From CBFHSF01 sp965658445 (lineage in GTDB: Bacteria; Bacteroidota; Bacteroidia; Flavobacteriales; Schleiferiaceae), in the NCBI GenBank assembly GCA_965658445.1, contig CBFHSF010000001.1:248001-312000 (forward strand): a stretch of DNA of 64,000 nucleotides, written 5' to 3'. This document shows positions 7,532-17,115 of this stretch, piece after piece. The position numbers were made by a program, and so were the translations under genes. Below the pieces are notes generated by a model, which ran no database searches, was not told the DNA's origin, and saw nothing but the letters and a program-made list of their open reading frames with translations. Each line of letters opens with the position of its first letter. Positions within the stretch are counted from its first letter, which is position 1.

Positions 7532-10500
7532 ATGGCTCTTAAAAAACAGGAAAAGAACTCTTTGAGCTCTAACTTCTCAAAGATTACAATCAGCCTTTCT
7601 TCTCCAGAGGACATCTTAGAGCGTTCTCATGGTGAAGTATTGAAGCCTGAGACCATTAACTATAGAACTCACAAGCCCGAAAGAGACGGTTTGTTCTGTG
7701 AGCGCATCTTCGGACCTGTAAAGGACTACGAATGTGCTTGTGGAAAGTACAAGCGAATCCGCTATAAGGGTATTGTGTGTGACCGCTGTGGGGTAGAAGT
7801 TACCGAGAAGAAGGTTCGTCGCGATCGCGTTGGACACATCAGCTTGGTAGTACCTGTAGCTCACATTTGGTACTTCCGTTCATTGCCCAACAAAATTGGA
7901 TACCTACTAGGTCTTCCTACTAAGAAGTTGGACATGATCATTTACTACGAGAGATACGTAGTAATCCAGCCAGGTATTGGAACTCAGCCTGACGGTACGC
8001 CCGTTGAAAAAATGGACTACCTAACGGAAGAGGAGTATTTGGAAATCATGGAGCGTCTTCCACAAGACAACATGTACTTGGATGACAACGATCCCAACAA
8101 GTTTATCGCAAAGATGGGTGCTGAGGCACTTATCGAATTGTTGCGTCGCTTGGATTTGGATGAGTTGTCTTACTCTTTGAGACACAAAGCCAACAACGAA
8201 ACTTCTCAGCAGAGAAAAGCAGAAGCGCTTAAGCGTCTTCAAGTAGTTGAGGCTTTCAGAGATGCAAATTCTAGAATTGAGAACAATCCAGAGTGGATGA
8301 TCCTCAAGGTTATTCCGGTGATTCCACCCGAATTGAGACCTTTGGTTCCACTGGATGGAGGTCGTTTTGCGACATCTGACCTCAATGACCTATACCGTCG
8401 TGTAATCATCAGAAACAACCGTCTTAAGAGACTTCTAGAGATCAAAGCTCCTGAAGTAATCTTGAGAAACGAAAAGCGTATGCTTCAAGAAGCGGTTGAT
8501 AGCTTGTTGGACAACACTCGTAAAGCCTCTGCAGTTAAGACGGAATCTAACAGAGCCTTGAAATCACTTTCTGACTCTTTGAAAGGTAAGCAAGGTCGTT
8601 TCCGTCAAAACCTATTGGGTAAGCGTGTTGACTACTCTGCGCGTTCTGTAATTGTTGTAGGACCTGAACTCAAACTTCACGAGTGTGGTCTTCCCAAGAA
8701 CATGGCGGCTGAGTTGTACAAGCCCTTTATCGTAAGAAAGCTTATCGAGAGAGGAATTGTTAAGACGGTTAAGTCTGCCAAGAAGATTATCGACAAGAGA
8801 GATCCCGTAGTTTGGGATATCCTAGAAAACGTAATGAAGGGCCACCCGGTACTTCTCAACCGTGCTCCAACGCTTCACCGTTTGGGTATTCAGGCCTTCC
8901 AGCCTAAGTTGATTGAAGGAAAGGCGATTCAACTTCACCCACTAGTATGTACTGCATTCAACGCGGATTTTGATGGTGACCAAATGGCGGTTCACCTTCC
9001 GTTGGGACCTGCAGCCATCCTAGAGGCTCAGTTGTTGATGTTGGCTTCTCACAATATTTTGAACCCTGCCAACGGTTCTCCAATTACTGTACCTTCTCAG
9101 GATATGGTATTGGGATTGTACTACCTCACCAAGTCGCGCAAGGACTCTAAGGAGCACCACGTAAAAGGAGAAGGTCTTACTTTCTATTCTTTCGAAGAGG
9201 CGCGCATTGCCTTTAACGAAGGAAGAGCCGATCTACACGCCAACATCAAGGTGAAGGCTAGAGTAGAGAACGAAGCGGGTGAAATGGAAATCAAGTTGAT
9301 TGAAACTACAGTGGGTAGAACGCTATTTAACATGGCGGTTCCAGAAACTGTACCTTTTATCAACGAGCTTTTGACTAAGAAAGCCCTTAGAGACATTATC
9401 GCTTACATTATGAAGCGTACAGATGTTCCTCAAACGGCTAAGTTCTTGGATGATATCAAGGAGATGGGTTACAAAACGGCCTTTAGAGGTGGTTTGTCGT
9501 TCTCATTGAAAGACATCATTATTCCAGAAGAAAAAGTTGAATTGATCAATTCTGCCGAGTCTGAAGTTGACGGAATCTTCGCCAACTACAACATGGGATT
9601 GATTACCAATAACGAGCGTTACAACCAGGTAATTGACGTTTGGACAAACACCAACGCAAGATTGACTGAGCGTGCAATGCACCACTTGATCACTGACCGC
9701 CAAGGGTTCAACCCTATCTACATGATGCTTGACTCGGGTGCGAGGGGTTCTAAGGAGCAGATTCGTCAGCTTTCTGGAATGCGTGGTCTGATGGCCAAAC
9801 CACAGAAATCAGGGTCTTCTGGTGGTGAGATTATCGAAAACCCGATTATCTCTAACTTTAAGGAAGGCCTTTCCATTCTTGAGTACTTTATTTCTACTCA
9901 CGGTGCACGTAAAGGACTTGCGGATACGGCCCTTAAAACGGCGGATGCAGGTTACTTGACACGTCGTTTGGTAGACGTTGCTCAGGACGTAATTGTTCTT
10001 CACGAAGATTGTGGAACACTGCGTGGATTGGAAGTTTCTGCTCTTAAGAAAAACGAAGAAGTGGTTGAACCACTATTCGAAAGAATTTTGGGACGTGTAT
10101 CTCTACACACTATCACCGATCCAGTATCTGGTGAGGTATACGTAGAAGCAGGTGCTGAAATCACTGAGGAAGTTGCTCAGAAAATTGAAGATTCTCCTAT
10201 TGATTCAGTAGAAGTAAGATCACCTCTTACTTGTGAGTCTAAGAAGGGAATCTGTGCCAACTGTTACGGAAGAAACTTGGCAACTGCCAAGATGGTACAA
10301 AAAGGAGAAGCAGTAGGAGTTATCGCTGCCCAGTCCATTGGGGAGCCAGGAACTCAGCTTACTCTACGTACATTCCACGTTGGGGGTACAGCGGGTAACG
10401 TATCTGAAGAGTCTAAGTTGGTTGCCAAGTTTGGCGGTAAACTAGAGTTGGAAGACGTTAGAACGGTTGACTCTGAAGACGCTGATGGCAACAAGATTAA

Positions 10501-11845
10501 GATCGTTATCGGTCGTACCGGTGAAGTGAAAATAATCGATGAGACTACTGGAATCCCAGTAATGACCAACAACGTACCTTACGGTTCTACCCTGATGGTA
10601 AAAGACGGACAGAAGATCGAGAAGGGCGGAGAAATCTGTGCTTGGGATCCATACAACGCCGTAATTATCTCAGAAACTTCGGGTAAGATTGCCTTCCAGG
10701 ACATCGAGCAAGGAGTTACCTACCGCGTAGAAATCGATGAGCAAACCGGTTTCCAAGAAAAAGTAATTTCTGAAACGAGAAATAAGAAGTTGGTTCCTAC
10801 TATCCAGATTTTGGATAAGAAAGGAAACGAACTCAAACACTACACCTTGCCTGTAGGCGCCCACATTATTGTTGATGAAGGCGACGAAATTAAGACGGGT
10901 AAAATCTTGGTTAAGATCCCACGTAAATCTGCGAAAGCGGGTGATATTACCGGAGGTCTTCCACGTGTAACGGAATTGTTCGAAGCGCGTAACCCATCTA
11001 ACCCATCTGTGGTTTCAGCAATCGATGGTATCGTTTCTTACGGTAAGATTAAGCGTGGTAACCGCGAGATTATTGTAGAGTCAAGAACGGGAGAAATCAA
11101 GAAGTACTTGGTGAACTTGTCTAAGCAAATCCTCGTTCAGGAGAACGACTTTGTGAAAGCGGGTATGCCACTTTCTGATGGAGCCATTACACCGTCTGAT
11201 ATCTTGGCCATCCAAGGACCTACTAAGGTTCAGGAGTACTTGGTAAATGAGATTCAAGAAGTTTACCGCCTCCAGGGTGTGAAGATTAACGACAAGCACT
11301 ACGAGGTGATTGTACGTCAGATGATGCGCAAGGTGAACATCCAAGATCCAGGAGACACCATGTTCTTGGAAGGACATTTGGCCAATAAAATTGACTTTAT
11401 TGAGCAAAATGACTTGATCTACGATAAGAAAATTGTTGAAGACGCTGGAGATTCTGAGAACTTGAAAGCCGGTCAGGTAATTACTGCCCGTCAATTGAGA
11501 GATGAGAACTCGTTGTTGAGAAGAGCAGATAAGAACTTGGTAGTAGCGCGAGATGCTCAACCAGCCACTGCAGTTCCTGTACTTCAAGGTATTACCAGAG
11601 CGTCACTTCAGACCAAGTCATTTATCTCAGCGGCTTCCTTCCAGGAAACGACTAAGGTATTGAACGAGGCTGCGGTTGCTGGTAAGCAAGATACTCTTGA
11701 GGGTCTTAAGGAGAACGTTATTGTAGGACACAAGATTCCTGCTGGAACGGGTCTTAAGGAGTACAACCAATTGGTGGTTGGATCTCAGGAGGATTACGAC
11801 AACATGATGGCGAATCGTACCATCTCAACAGAAATTGTTGAGTAA
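7532..11845 (+). CDS. rpoC: DNA-directed RNA polymerase subunit beta'
   Basis: The beta' subunit contains the RNAP catalytic centre. The 1437-residue protein carries the N-terminal zinc ribbon (C68, C70, C83, C86), the absolutely conserved NADFDGDQM loop at residues 477-485 whose three Asp hold the catalytic magnesium, and the second zinc-binding region around CESKKGICANCYGRN. The trigger-loop/bridge-helix region follows (MMLDSGARGSKEQIRQLSGMRGLMAKP). The C-terminal portion, with VGASQEDY-like ending VVGSQEDYDNMMANRT, is complete. The stop codon TAA overlaps the next start by one base (TAATG), implying coupled translation with the DUF3467 gene. Confidence 0.99.
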   Translation: MALKKQEKNSLSSNFSKITISLSSPEDILERSHGEVLKPETINYRTHKPERDGLFCERIFGPVKDYECACGKYKRIRYKGIVCDRCGVEVTEKKVRRDRVGHISLVVPVAHIWYFRSLPNKIGYLLGLPTKKLDMIIYYERYVVIQPGIGTQPDGTPVEKMDYLTEEEYLEIMERLPQDNMYLDDNDPNKFIAKMGAEALIELLRRLDLDELSYSLRHKANNETSQQRKAEALKRLQVVEAFRDANSRIENNPEWMILKVIPVIPPELRPLVPLDGGRFATSDLNDLYRRVIIRNNRLKRLLEIKAPEVILRNEKRMLQEAVDSLLDNTRKASAVKTESNRALKSLSDSLKGKQGRFRQNLLGKRVDYSARSVIVVGPELKLHECGLPKNMAAELYKPFIVRKLIERGIVKTVKSAKKIIDKRDPVVWDILENVMKGHPVLLNRAPTLHRLGIQAFQPKLIEGKAIQLHPLVCTAFNADFDGDQMAVHLPLGPAAILEAQLLMLASHNILNPANGSPITVPSQDMVLGLYYLTKSRKDSKEHHVKGEGLTFYSFEEARIAFNEGRADLHANIKVKARVENEAGEMEIKLIETTVGRTLFNMAVPETVPFINELLTKKALRDIIAYIMKRTDVPQTAKFLDDIKEMGYKTAFRGGLSFSLKDIIIPEEKVELINSAESEVDGIFANYNMGLITNNERYNQVIDVWTNTNARLTERAMHHLITDRQGFNPIYMMLDSGARGSKEQIRQLSGMRGLMAKPQKSGSSGGEIIENPIISNFKEGLSILEYFISTHGARKGLADTALKTADAGYLTRRLVDVAQDVIVLHEDCGTLRGLEVSALKKNEEVVEPLFERILGRVSLHTITDPVSGEVYVEAGAEITEEVAQKIEDSPIDSVEVRSPLTCESKKGICANCYGRNLATAKMVQKGEAVGVIAAQSIGEPGTQLTLRTFHVGGTAGNVSEESKLVAKFGGKLELEDVRTVDSEDADGNKIKIVIGRTGEVKIIDETTGIPVMTNNVPYGSTLMVKDGQKIEKGGEICAWDPYNAVIISETSGKIAFQDIEQGVTYRVEIDEQTGFQEKVISETRNKKLVPTIQILDKKGNELKHYTLPVGAHIIVDEGDEIKTGKILVKIPRKSAKAGDITGGLPRVTELFEARNPSNPSVVSAIDGIVSYGKIKRGNREIIVESRTGEIKKYLVNLSKQILVQENDFVKAGMPLSDGAITPSDILAIQGPTKVQEYLVNEIQEVYRLQGVKINDKHYEVIVRQMMRKVNIQDPGDTMFLEGHLANKIDFIEQNDLIYDKKIVEDAGDSENLKAGQVITARQLRDENSLLRRADKNLVVARDAQPATAVPVLQGITRASLQTKSFISAASFQETTKVLNEAAVAGKQDTLEGLKENVIVGHKIPAGTGLKEYNQLVVGSQEDYDNMMANRTISTEIVE

Positions 11846-12159
11846 TGGCAGATAATCAAAACCCTGAAGGTTCTTTGAATATTGAACTGAATGAAGAAAT
11901 GGCGGAAGGTACCTATAGCAACCTTGCCATCATCAATCATTCACACTCGGAATTTGTCTTGGATTTTATCCAAGTAATGCCCGGACTCCCCAAAGGCAAA
12001 GTGAAGTCTAGAGTAATCTTGACCCCACAACACGCCAAGCGATTCTTAAAGGCACTCAACGAAAACGTTCAGCGCTTTGAGCAATTGCACGGAGAGATTA
12101 GTGATACAGAACCGCCTGCATTACCTCTGAACTTCGGAGGTCCTACAGGACAGGCTTAA
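11845..12159 (+). CDS. DUF3467 family protein
   Basis: A 104-residue small soluble protein of the DUF3467 family, recognised from the core YSNLAIINHSHSEFVLDF and VKSRVILTPQHAKRFLKAL. Its molecular role is not known. The family is repeatedly found next to rpoC in Bacteroidota. Here the ATG overlaps the rpoC stop by one base, so the two are certainly on one transcript and probably translationally coupled. A strong terminator follows, making this the last gene of the rpoBC operon. An RNAP-associated role can be suspected from position only. Confidence 0.9.
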   Translation: MADNQNPEGSLNIELNEEMAEGTYSNLAIINHSHSEFVLDFIQVMPGLPKGKVKSRVILTPQHAKRFLKALNENVQRFEQLHGEISDTEPPALPLNFGGPTGQA

Positions 12160-12168
12160 GCATACAAG

Positions 12169-12197
12169 AACCCCGCACGGCAAGTGCGGGGTTTTTT
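12169..12197 (+). terminator. Terminator of the rpoBC operon
   Basis: An 8-bp GC stem (12171-12178 CCCCGCAC with 12184-12191 GTGCGGGG), extendable by two A-T pairs, has a GGCAA loop and is followed by six T. It is a textbook intrinsic terminator just after the DUF3467 gene. Confidence 0.92.
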
Positions 12198-12259
12198 ATG
12201 AAATACAAATGGATTCATCGCCGGAAGGTGAATCCCTAATATCTAAAGGTGAATATATT

Positions 12260-13924
12260 ATGAGTGATTTTTCCTCAGACCCAAAGGGCAAAGGCCCTAA
12301 AAAGAATTTTACCCGCTCGGGTAAGGACTTTTCACGTCCTGGATCCAAGCGTTCGGATTCATCAGAGTCTAAACCTTCGCAATCAGACGATTCCCGTTCT
12401 CGTGATTCAAAACCACGAGACTTCAGATCCAAAGAGTCCAATTCTGACCGTTATTCAGAGAAGTCCAAAAACTTCGACAGGCGCAAAGATTCTAATGACG
12501 AATCTTCTTTCAACAAGAGATCAAACGACCGATACTCTAGAGACGACAGAAACTCCAGCGACGACAGAAAACCCAGAGAGGATAGAAAGCCCTTGGAGAA
12601 TAGAAAACACTCCTCAGATTCACGCCCTCGAAACGCGCGCAACTTCGAAAAGCGTACGCGCAGCGAGGGAGACGGATGGGGCAGAGACCGCGGTAGCTTC
12701 AAAAAATCAGATTCTAAGCGATACGAGTTTCAATCGTCCAGAAGCAAGCCCATGGATCCCAATGACTTTGCCATGGTGGCCAAGACGCTTCCCGGTTTGG
12801 AGGAAGTCCTCGCAACGGAAGTAAAGCGCCTGGGAGGTAAGAACGTAAAAACCTTGGTAAGAGGGGTTTCTTTTGAAGGAGATAAGGGTTTTATGTACAA
12901 GGCCAATCTCTGTTTGCGCACGGCCTTGAGAGTTCTCAAGCCCATTCACGAATTTAAATTCCGATCTCAAGACGACTTTTACCGCAGAGTTCAGCAATTT
13001 GATTGGGCGTCCATTCTAGATGTAGATACAACCTTTGTAATTCACGCTTCGGGTCAATCGGATACCTTTACCCACTCCCTATTTACCGCTCAAAAGGCAA
13101 AAGACGCCATTGTAGACCAGTTTAGAGAAATGACAGGTGAACGTCCCAATGTGGACAAGAGGAGCCCTGATGTCCATATTCACGTGTATTTGAGAAACCA
13201 CGAATGTTCCATCTCTTTAGATTCCAGTGGAGAGTCCCTTCACAAAAGAGGGTACAAGGTAGCCGTGGGTGAAGCTCCTATTTCTGAGGTGCTTGCCGCT
13301 GGTCTTATTCTCCTTTCGGGATGGGATGGATTGACGCCTTTGTACGATCCATTCTGTGGAGCTGGAACCTTGGCCATTGAAGCGGCTTTGATTGCTCAAA
13401 ACTTGCCGGCCAACCTCACCCGTGATGTATTTGGGTTTATGACGTGGAACGACTACGACCAGGAACTACACGCGAAAATTGAAGAGAGTGCACTAAAGAA
13501 AGCACGTGGATTTGATCACAAGATTTACTGCTCGGACATCGATCCCGTAATGGTTATCAAGGCCAAGAAAAATATTTCGGAAGCCACGTTTGACGATGTC
13601 ATTGAAGTGGAGCGCAGAGACTTTATCAATTCTCAACCACCCGCAGAAAATGCCATGCTCATTTTTAACCCGCCTTATAATGAGAAGCTTCGCGCTGATA
13701 CCGGCACGTTGTATCGCTCCATTGGAGATACGCTAAAGACAAATTACTCAGGAACTAATGCGTGGATGATCACTTCCGATTTGGAAGGGTTAAAAACCTT
13801 GGGCTTGAGAACTTCTCGACGCATCCCCGTAATGAACGGAGCTTTGGAATGCAGGTTTGTAAAATACGAATTGTACAAGGGAACAAAGAAGGGAGGACCC
13901 ATCGCGGATAATTCCAACAATTGA
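12260..13924 (+). CDS. THUMP-domain rRNA (guanine-N2)-methyltransferase, RlmL/YpsC type, with disordered N-terminus
   Basis: Predicted SAM-dependent 23S rRNA m2G methyltransferase. I take ATG 12260 (554 residues) because AAGGTG lies nine bases upstream; the in-frame ATG at 12209 lies just after the terminator T-tract and has no ribosome-binding site. Residues 1 to about 160 are low-complexity, rich in Ser, Arg, Asp, Lys and Asn with many RD/SR/DR dipeptides, and are surely disordered. The THUMP region starts near residue 165 (MVAKTLPGLEEVLATEVKRLG). The Rossmann methyltransferase has the SAM motif DPFCGAGTLAIEAAL and the catalytic NPPY at about residue 470. The catalytic half matches RlmL-N/YpsC; the exact rRNA position cannot be told from sequence. 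The basic N-terminus probably helps RNA binding. Confidence 0.88.
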   Translation: MSDFSSDPKGKGPKKNFTRSGKDFSRPGSKRSDSSESKPSQSDDSRSRDSKPRDFRSKESNSDRYSEKSKNFDRRKDSNDESSFNKRSNDRYSRDDRNSSDDRKPREDRKPLENRKHSSDSRPRNARNFEKRTRSEGDGWGRDRGSFKKSDSKRYEFQSSRSKPMDPNDFAMVAKTLPGLEEVLATEVKRLGGKNVKTLVRGVSFEGDKGFMYKANLCLRTALRVLKPIHEFKFRSQDDFYRRVQQFDWASILDVDTTFVIHASGQSDTFTHSLFTAQKAKDAIVDQFREMTGERPNVDKRSPDVHIHVYLRNHECSISLDSSGESLHKRGYKVAVGEAPISEVLAAGLILLSGWDGLTPLYDPFCGAGTLAIEAALIAQNLPANLTRDVFGFMTWNDYDQELHAKIEESALKKARGFDHKIYCSDIDPVMVIKAKKNISEATFDDVIEVERRDFINSQPPAENAMLIFNPPYNEKLRADTGTLYRSIGDTLKTNYSGTNAWMITSDLEGLKTLGLRTSRRIPVMNGALECRFVKYELYKGTKKGGPIADNSNN

Positions 13925-13962
13925 CCTACATTTAGTTATTGATATTTTTGAGTCTCTAGCCT

Positions 13963-16404
13963 GTGTTTGCCGAAGTCATTCTACCCTTTTCCTTACAACA
14001 AACCTTTACCTACGCCGTGCACGGTTGGGAGGAAGAATGTGCTGTAGGAAAGCGAGTGATTGTACAGTTTGGCAAGCGTCGCTTTTATGCGGGCATCATA
14101 GAGTCACTTCACCAAAACCCTCCGGACTATTCCATCAAACCCATTGTTGAGGTCTTGGATGACGAGCCCACGGTCAATCCCACTTCCATTGAATTTTGGA
14201 AATGGGTGGCCAGCTACTACATGTGTAGCTTGGGAGAAGTTATGAATGCCGCCCTTCCCAGTCCGCTTAAACTGGAAAGTGAAACGGTGATATCGGCCGT
14301 GGACGATGTAGAAATTCCTTGGAACGATCTTTCAGACTCTGAGTTTTTGGCCATGGAAGCCCTGGGAGGACATCCCAGAATTCGCGTGTCTGAATTGGGG
14401 AATTTGACGGGAGAAAAGTCTCCCATGAAAATCGTCAACAAGCTCTTGGACCGAGGGGTGATCTACACGGAAGAGGATTTAAAGAAAAACGTAAAGCCCA
14501 AAACGGAACGTTGGATATGTCTGCACTCGTCATTGACGCATGAGATTATTCAAGAAGTTTTTAAAACGCTAAAACGCGCACCCAAACAGGAGGCCGCTTT
14601 TACGGAATACTTCGCCGCGGTTGAAGAAACCGGTGAGGACTGGGTAAGACTTACTGATATTACCAAGAACCCTGATATTTCTAGAGCGCATGTATTGCCA
14701 CTGATAAAGAAGGAACTCTTTGTTGAAGAGGAACGCGACGTAGATCCTTGGGGTGGAATGCCTCCGCTGGAGACTCCAAATTTGTCTTTTTCTGAATTGC
14801 AGACAAAAGCTCTCCGTGATTTGGATGAGGCTTTCGCCAAAGACAAAGTAGCCGTGTTACACGGAGTTACTGGGTCGGGAAAAACAGAAATTTACATACA
14901 GAAGATTCAAGAGGTGTTGGAAAAGGGAGAATCTGCCCTTTACCTATTGCCAGAAATCGCCCTTACCACTCAGTTGGTGCAAAGGCTTAGAAAATACTTT
15001 GGGGAACGCGTGGTGGTCTATCACTCTAAAATATCTCCCAGAGAACGTCTCAATGCCTGGAATCAGGTGAGAACTCAAAAAGACAATCCCTGTGTGGTCA
15101 TCGGTGCGAGATCTTCTATTTTCTTGCCCTTTACTCATTTGGGTTTGGTGGTAGTGGATGAGGAACACGATCCTTCTTACAAGCAATCCGATCCCGCCCC
15201 GAGATACAATGGGAGAGACTCTGCCATTGTGCTTTCGAGGATGCACAAGGCGTCCATTGTTTTGGGGTCCGCTACCCCAAGCTTGGAATCTGTCTACAAC
15301 GCCCAAGAAAAGAAATACGCATGGGTTTCCTTACCCGAGCGCTTTGGAGGTGCGGAGCTTCCTGAAATGGAAATTGTAGACATCCAGAAAGAGCACAAGA
15401 TGAAGTTGATGACGGAACAGTTTTCTCGTCGTCTGCTCGAAGAAATTAGAGAGGCCAAAGCGGCAAACAAAAGGGTTATTCTCTTCCAAAACCGCAGGGG
15501 ATTTGCACCCACTCATGAATGCCAGACCTGTGGCCATACTCCACAATGTAAACACTGTGATATCTCTCTAACCTTTCACAAGTACACACATAGTTTGCAT
15601 TGTCACTACTGTGGGTATTCTGAGCCCATCGCCAAGCGATGCACACAATGCGGAAGCTACGATTTGGAGCTCAAGGGATTTGGAACGGAGAAAATTGAAG
15701 ATTCTCTTCTTGCCATAGAGCCCTCACTGAGGATTCAGAGATTGGATCTGGACTCTACCCGCCGCAAGGGAGATATTCAGTCCATAATGGACGATTTTGA
15801 AAATGGAGAAATAGATGTCCTCATAGGAACCCAGATGGTGACCAAGGGTTTGGATTTTGATAAAGTAGCCTTGGTTGGGGTCATGAACGCGGACAGCCTG
15901 TTGCATTTTCCTGATTTCCGAGCCTTTGAAAGATCCTACCAAATGCTTTCTCAGGTGGCGGGAAGAGCGGGAAGGAGAGACGAAAGAGGCAAGGTACTAA
16001 TTCAGACATTCTCCCCCTTTCACACCATTGTGCAACAAGTGGCCAATCAGCAATTTGAAGCCATGGTCAAGGATCAGCTGTACGAAAGGAAGAATTACAA
16101 ATATCCGCCTTATTATAAATTGATTGAGCTCACGCTAAAGCACCGCGATTCTAAATTGGTGTCACAGGCTTCAGAAGCCTATGCCAAGGCATTGCACGAA
16201 GTGTTAGGTGACAGAGTGCTGGGTCCTGAGTTTGCACCCATTCCTCGCCTTAAAGGCCAGTACAACAAAAAGATTTGGATAAAATTCGAAAAGGCCCTGA
16301 ACTACCATCAAGTAAAAACGGCCATTCAAAAATTGGCGGACCACTACTTTACACAACCTCCGTATGCTCGCGTTCGCTTGGTGATTAATGTAGATCCTGC
16401 ATAA
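13963..16404 (+). CDS. priA: Primosomal replication restart helicase PriA
   Basis: PriA is a 3'-5' helicase that reloads the replisome at collapsed forks. The 813-residue protein begins at GTG 13963 with FAEVILPFSLQQTFTYAV, the 3'-DNA-binding domain. Walker A GVTGSGKT is at residues 301-308 and the DEEH box at 399-402. A zinc-binding insert follows (CQTC, CKHC, CHYC, CTQC: eight cysteines), then helicase motifs V/VI (GTQMVTKGLDF, then QVAGRAGR). All catalytic elements are intact. The gene is close to and in line with the methyltransferase; there is no clear terminator between them. Confidence 0.97.
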   Translation: MFAEVILPFSLQQTFTYAVHGWEEECAVGKRVIVQFGKRRFYAGIIESLHQNPPDYSIKPIVEVLDDEPTVNPTSIEFWKWVASYYMCSLGEVMNAALPSPLKLESETVISAVDDVEIPWNDLSDSEFLAMEALGGHPRIRVSELGNLTGEKSPMKIVNKLLDRGVIYTEEDLKKNVKPKTERWICLHSSLTHEIIQEVFKTLKRAPKQEAAFTEYFAAVEETGEDWVRLTDITKNPDISRAHVLPLIKKELFVEEERDVDPWGGMPPLETPNLSFSELQTKALRDLDEAFAKDKVAVLHGVTGSGKTEIYIQKIQEVLEKGESALYLLPEIALTTQLVQRLRKYFGERVVVYHSKISPRERLNAWNQVRTQKDNPCVVIGARSSIFLPFTHLGLVVVDEEHDPSYKQSDPAPRYNGRDSAIVLSRMHKASIVLGSATPSLESVYNAQEKKYAWVSLPERFGGAELPEMEIVDIQKEHKMKLMTEQFSRRLLEEIREAKAANKRVILFQNRRGFAPTHECQTCGHTPQCKHCDISLTFHKYTHSLHCHYCGYSEPIAKRCTQCGSYDLELKGFGTEKIEDSLLAIEPSLRIQRLDLDSTRRKGDIQSIMDDFENGEIDVLIGTQMVTKGLDFDKVALVGVMNADSLLHFPDFRAFERSYQMLSQVAGRAGRRDERGKVLIQTFSPFHTIVQQVANQQFEAMVKDQLYERKNYKYPPYYKLIELTLKHRDSKLVSQASEAYAKALHEVLGDRVLGPEFAPIPRLKGQYNKKIWIKFEKALNYHQVKTAIQKLADHYFTQPPYARVRLVINVDPA

Positions 16405-16410
16405 TCGTTT

Positions 16411-17115
16411 CTACTCTATCCTTTCTACTTCCTCTGCAGTATCGCCCGATGCATTTAAAAAGCTTTGCTCCATAGAGACCACCAGAGCATATTGAGCAAT
16501 TCCGTACGTTCCCATCACAATGAATCCTTCGTAAGGCAAGGCAACTACAAATTTGTTAATAGCCAAGGCCGTATCAGAAATCACAAAGAAGACGGCGCCA
16601 AAGATTCCCCATTTATACGCTTCTGTAGATAAGTTACCCTTGCGGTTGATGGCTGTGAGGACCATAGCTGAAATAACCAAAGCATAAACGGATACAGGTG
16701 CCAGCATCGCGCCGAGGGAAGGTCCCGCCCATCCCATAAAGCCAATGAGGTAAACTCCCAATACCACATACCAATACTTGGCTTTGGAGAGATATCCGGA
16801 GGATTGCTTGGCAAAGGCGAATGTGTAAAAGACATGGGCGGTCAAGAAGGAAGAAAGCCCGAGGATAAAAAATAGGTCTCCTTCAAAAATCAAAAGAATA
16901 TCCCCAATCCAACTAAAAAAGAGTCCAGAGAAAAAGAGTCTTTTGGTTCTGTGAAAGGGGCCTTCTGTTTGAGTTTGAAGAAAATATGCCATCAGAGAAA
17001 ACAAGAGGAGTCCCTTGGTAATTCCAATCAATAAAGGATGCTCTCCAACGTGTTTAAACGCTAGGTGGGCGAGAAGTAAAGCAAAGTAAATCTTAGAAAA
17101 ATCACGAAGTTTCAT
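16411..17115 (-). CDS. YhhN/TMEM86-family membrane protein (lysoplasmalogenase-like)
   Basis: A 234-residue, mostly hydrophobic protein with about eight predicted membrane helices. It matches the YhhN family by the motif SWIGDILLIF (near residue 69), the central FLTAHVFYTFAF and the late FVISDTALAINKF. Characterised members (human TMEM86A/B, bacterial YhhN homologs) hydrolyse the vinyl-ether bond of lysoplasmalogens. Its start overlaps the last 14 bases of the sterol-desaturase-family gene upstream, so the two are co-transcribed and probably translationally coupled. Substrate is inferred from family; other lyso-ether lipids are possible. Confidence 0.8.
   Translation of the reverse strand: MKLRDFSKIYFALLLAHLAFKHVGEHPLLIGITKGLLLFSLMAYFLQTQTEGPFHRTKRLFFSGLFFSWIGDILLIFEGDLFFILGLSSFLTAHVFYTFAFAKQSSGYLSKAKYWYVVLGVYLIGFMGWAGPSLGAMLAPVSVYALVISAMVLTAINRKGNLSTEAYKWGIFGAVFFVISDTALAINKFVVALPYEGFIVMGTYGIAQYALVVSMEQSFLNASGDTAEEVERIE

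Noticed and set aside
11081..11587. 168-codon minus-strand ORF opposite rpoC
   Set aside because: Antisense shadow; rpoC is intact and continuous here.
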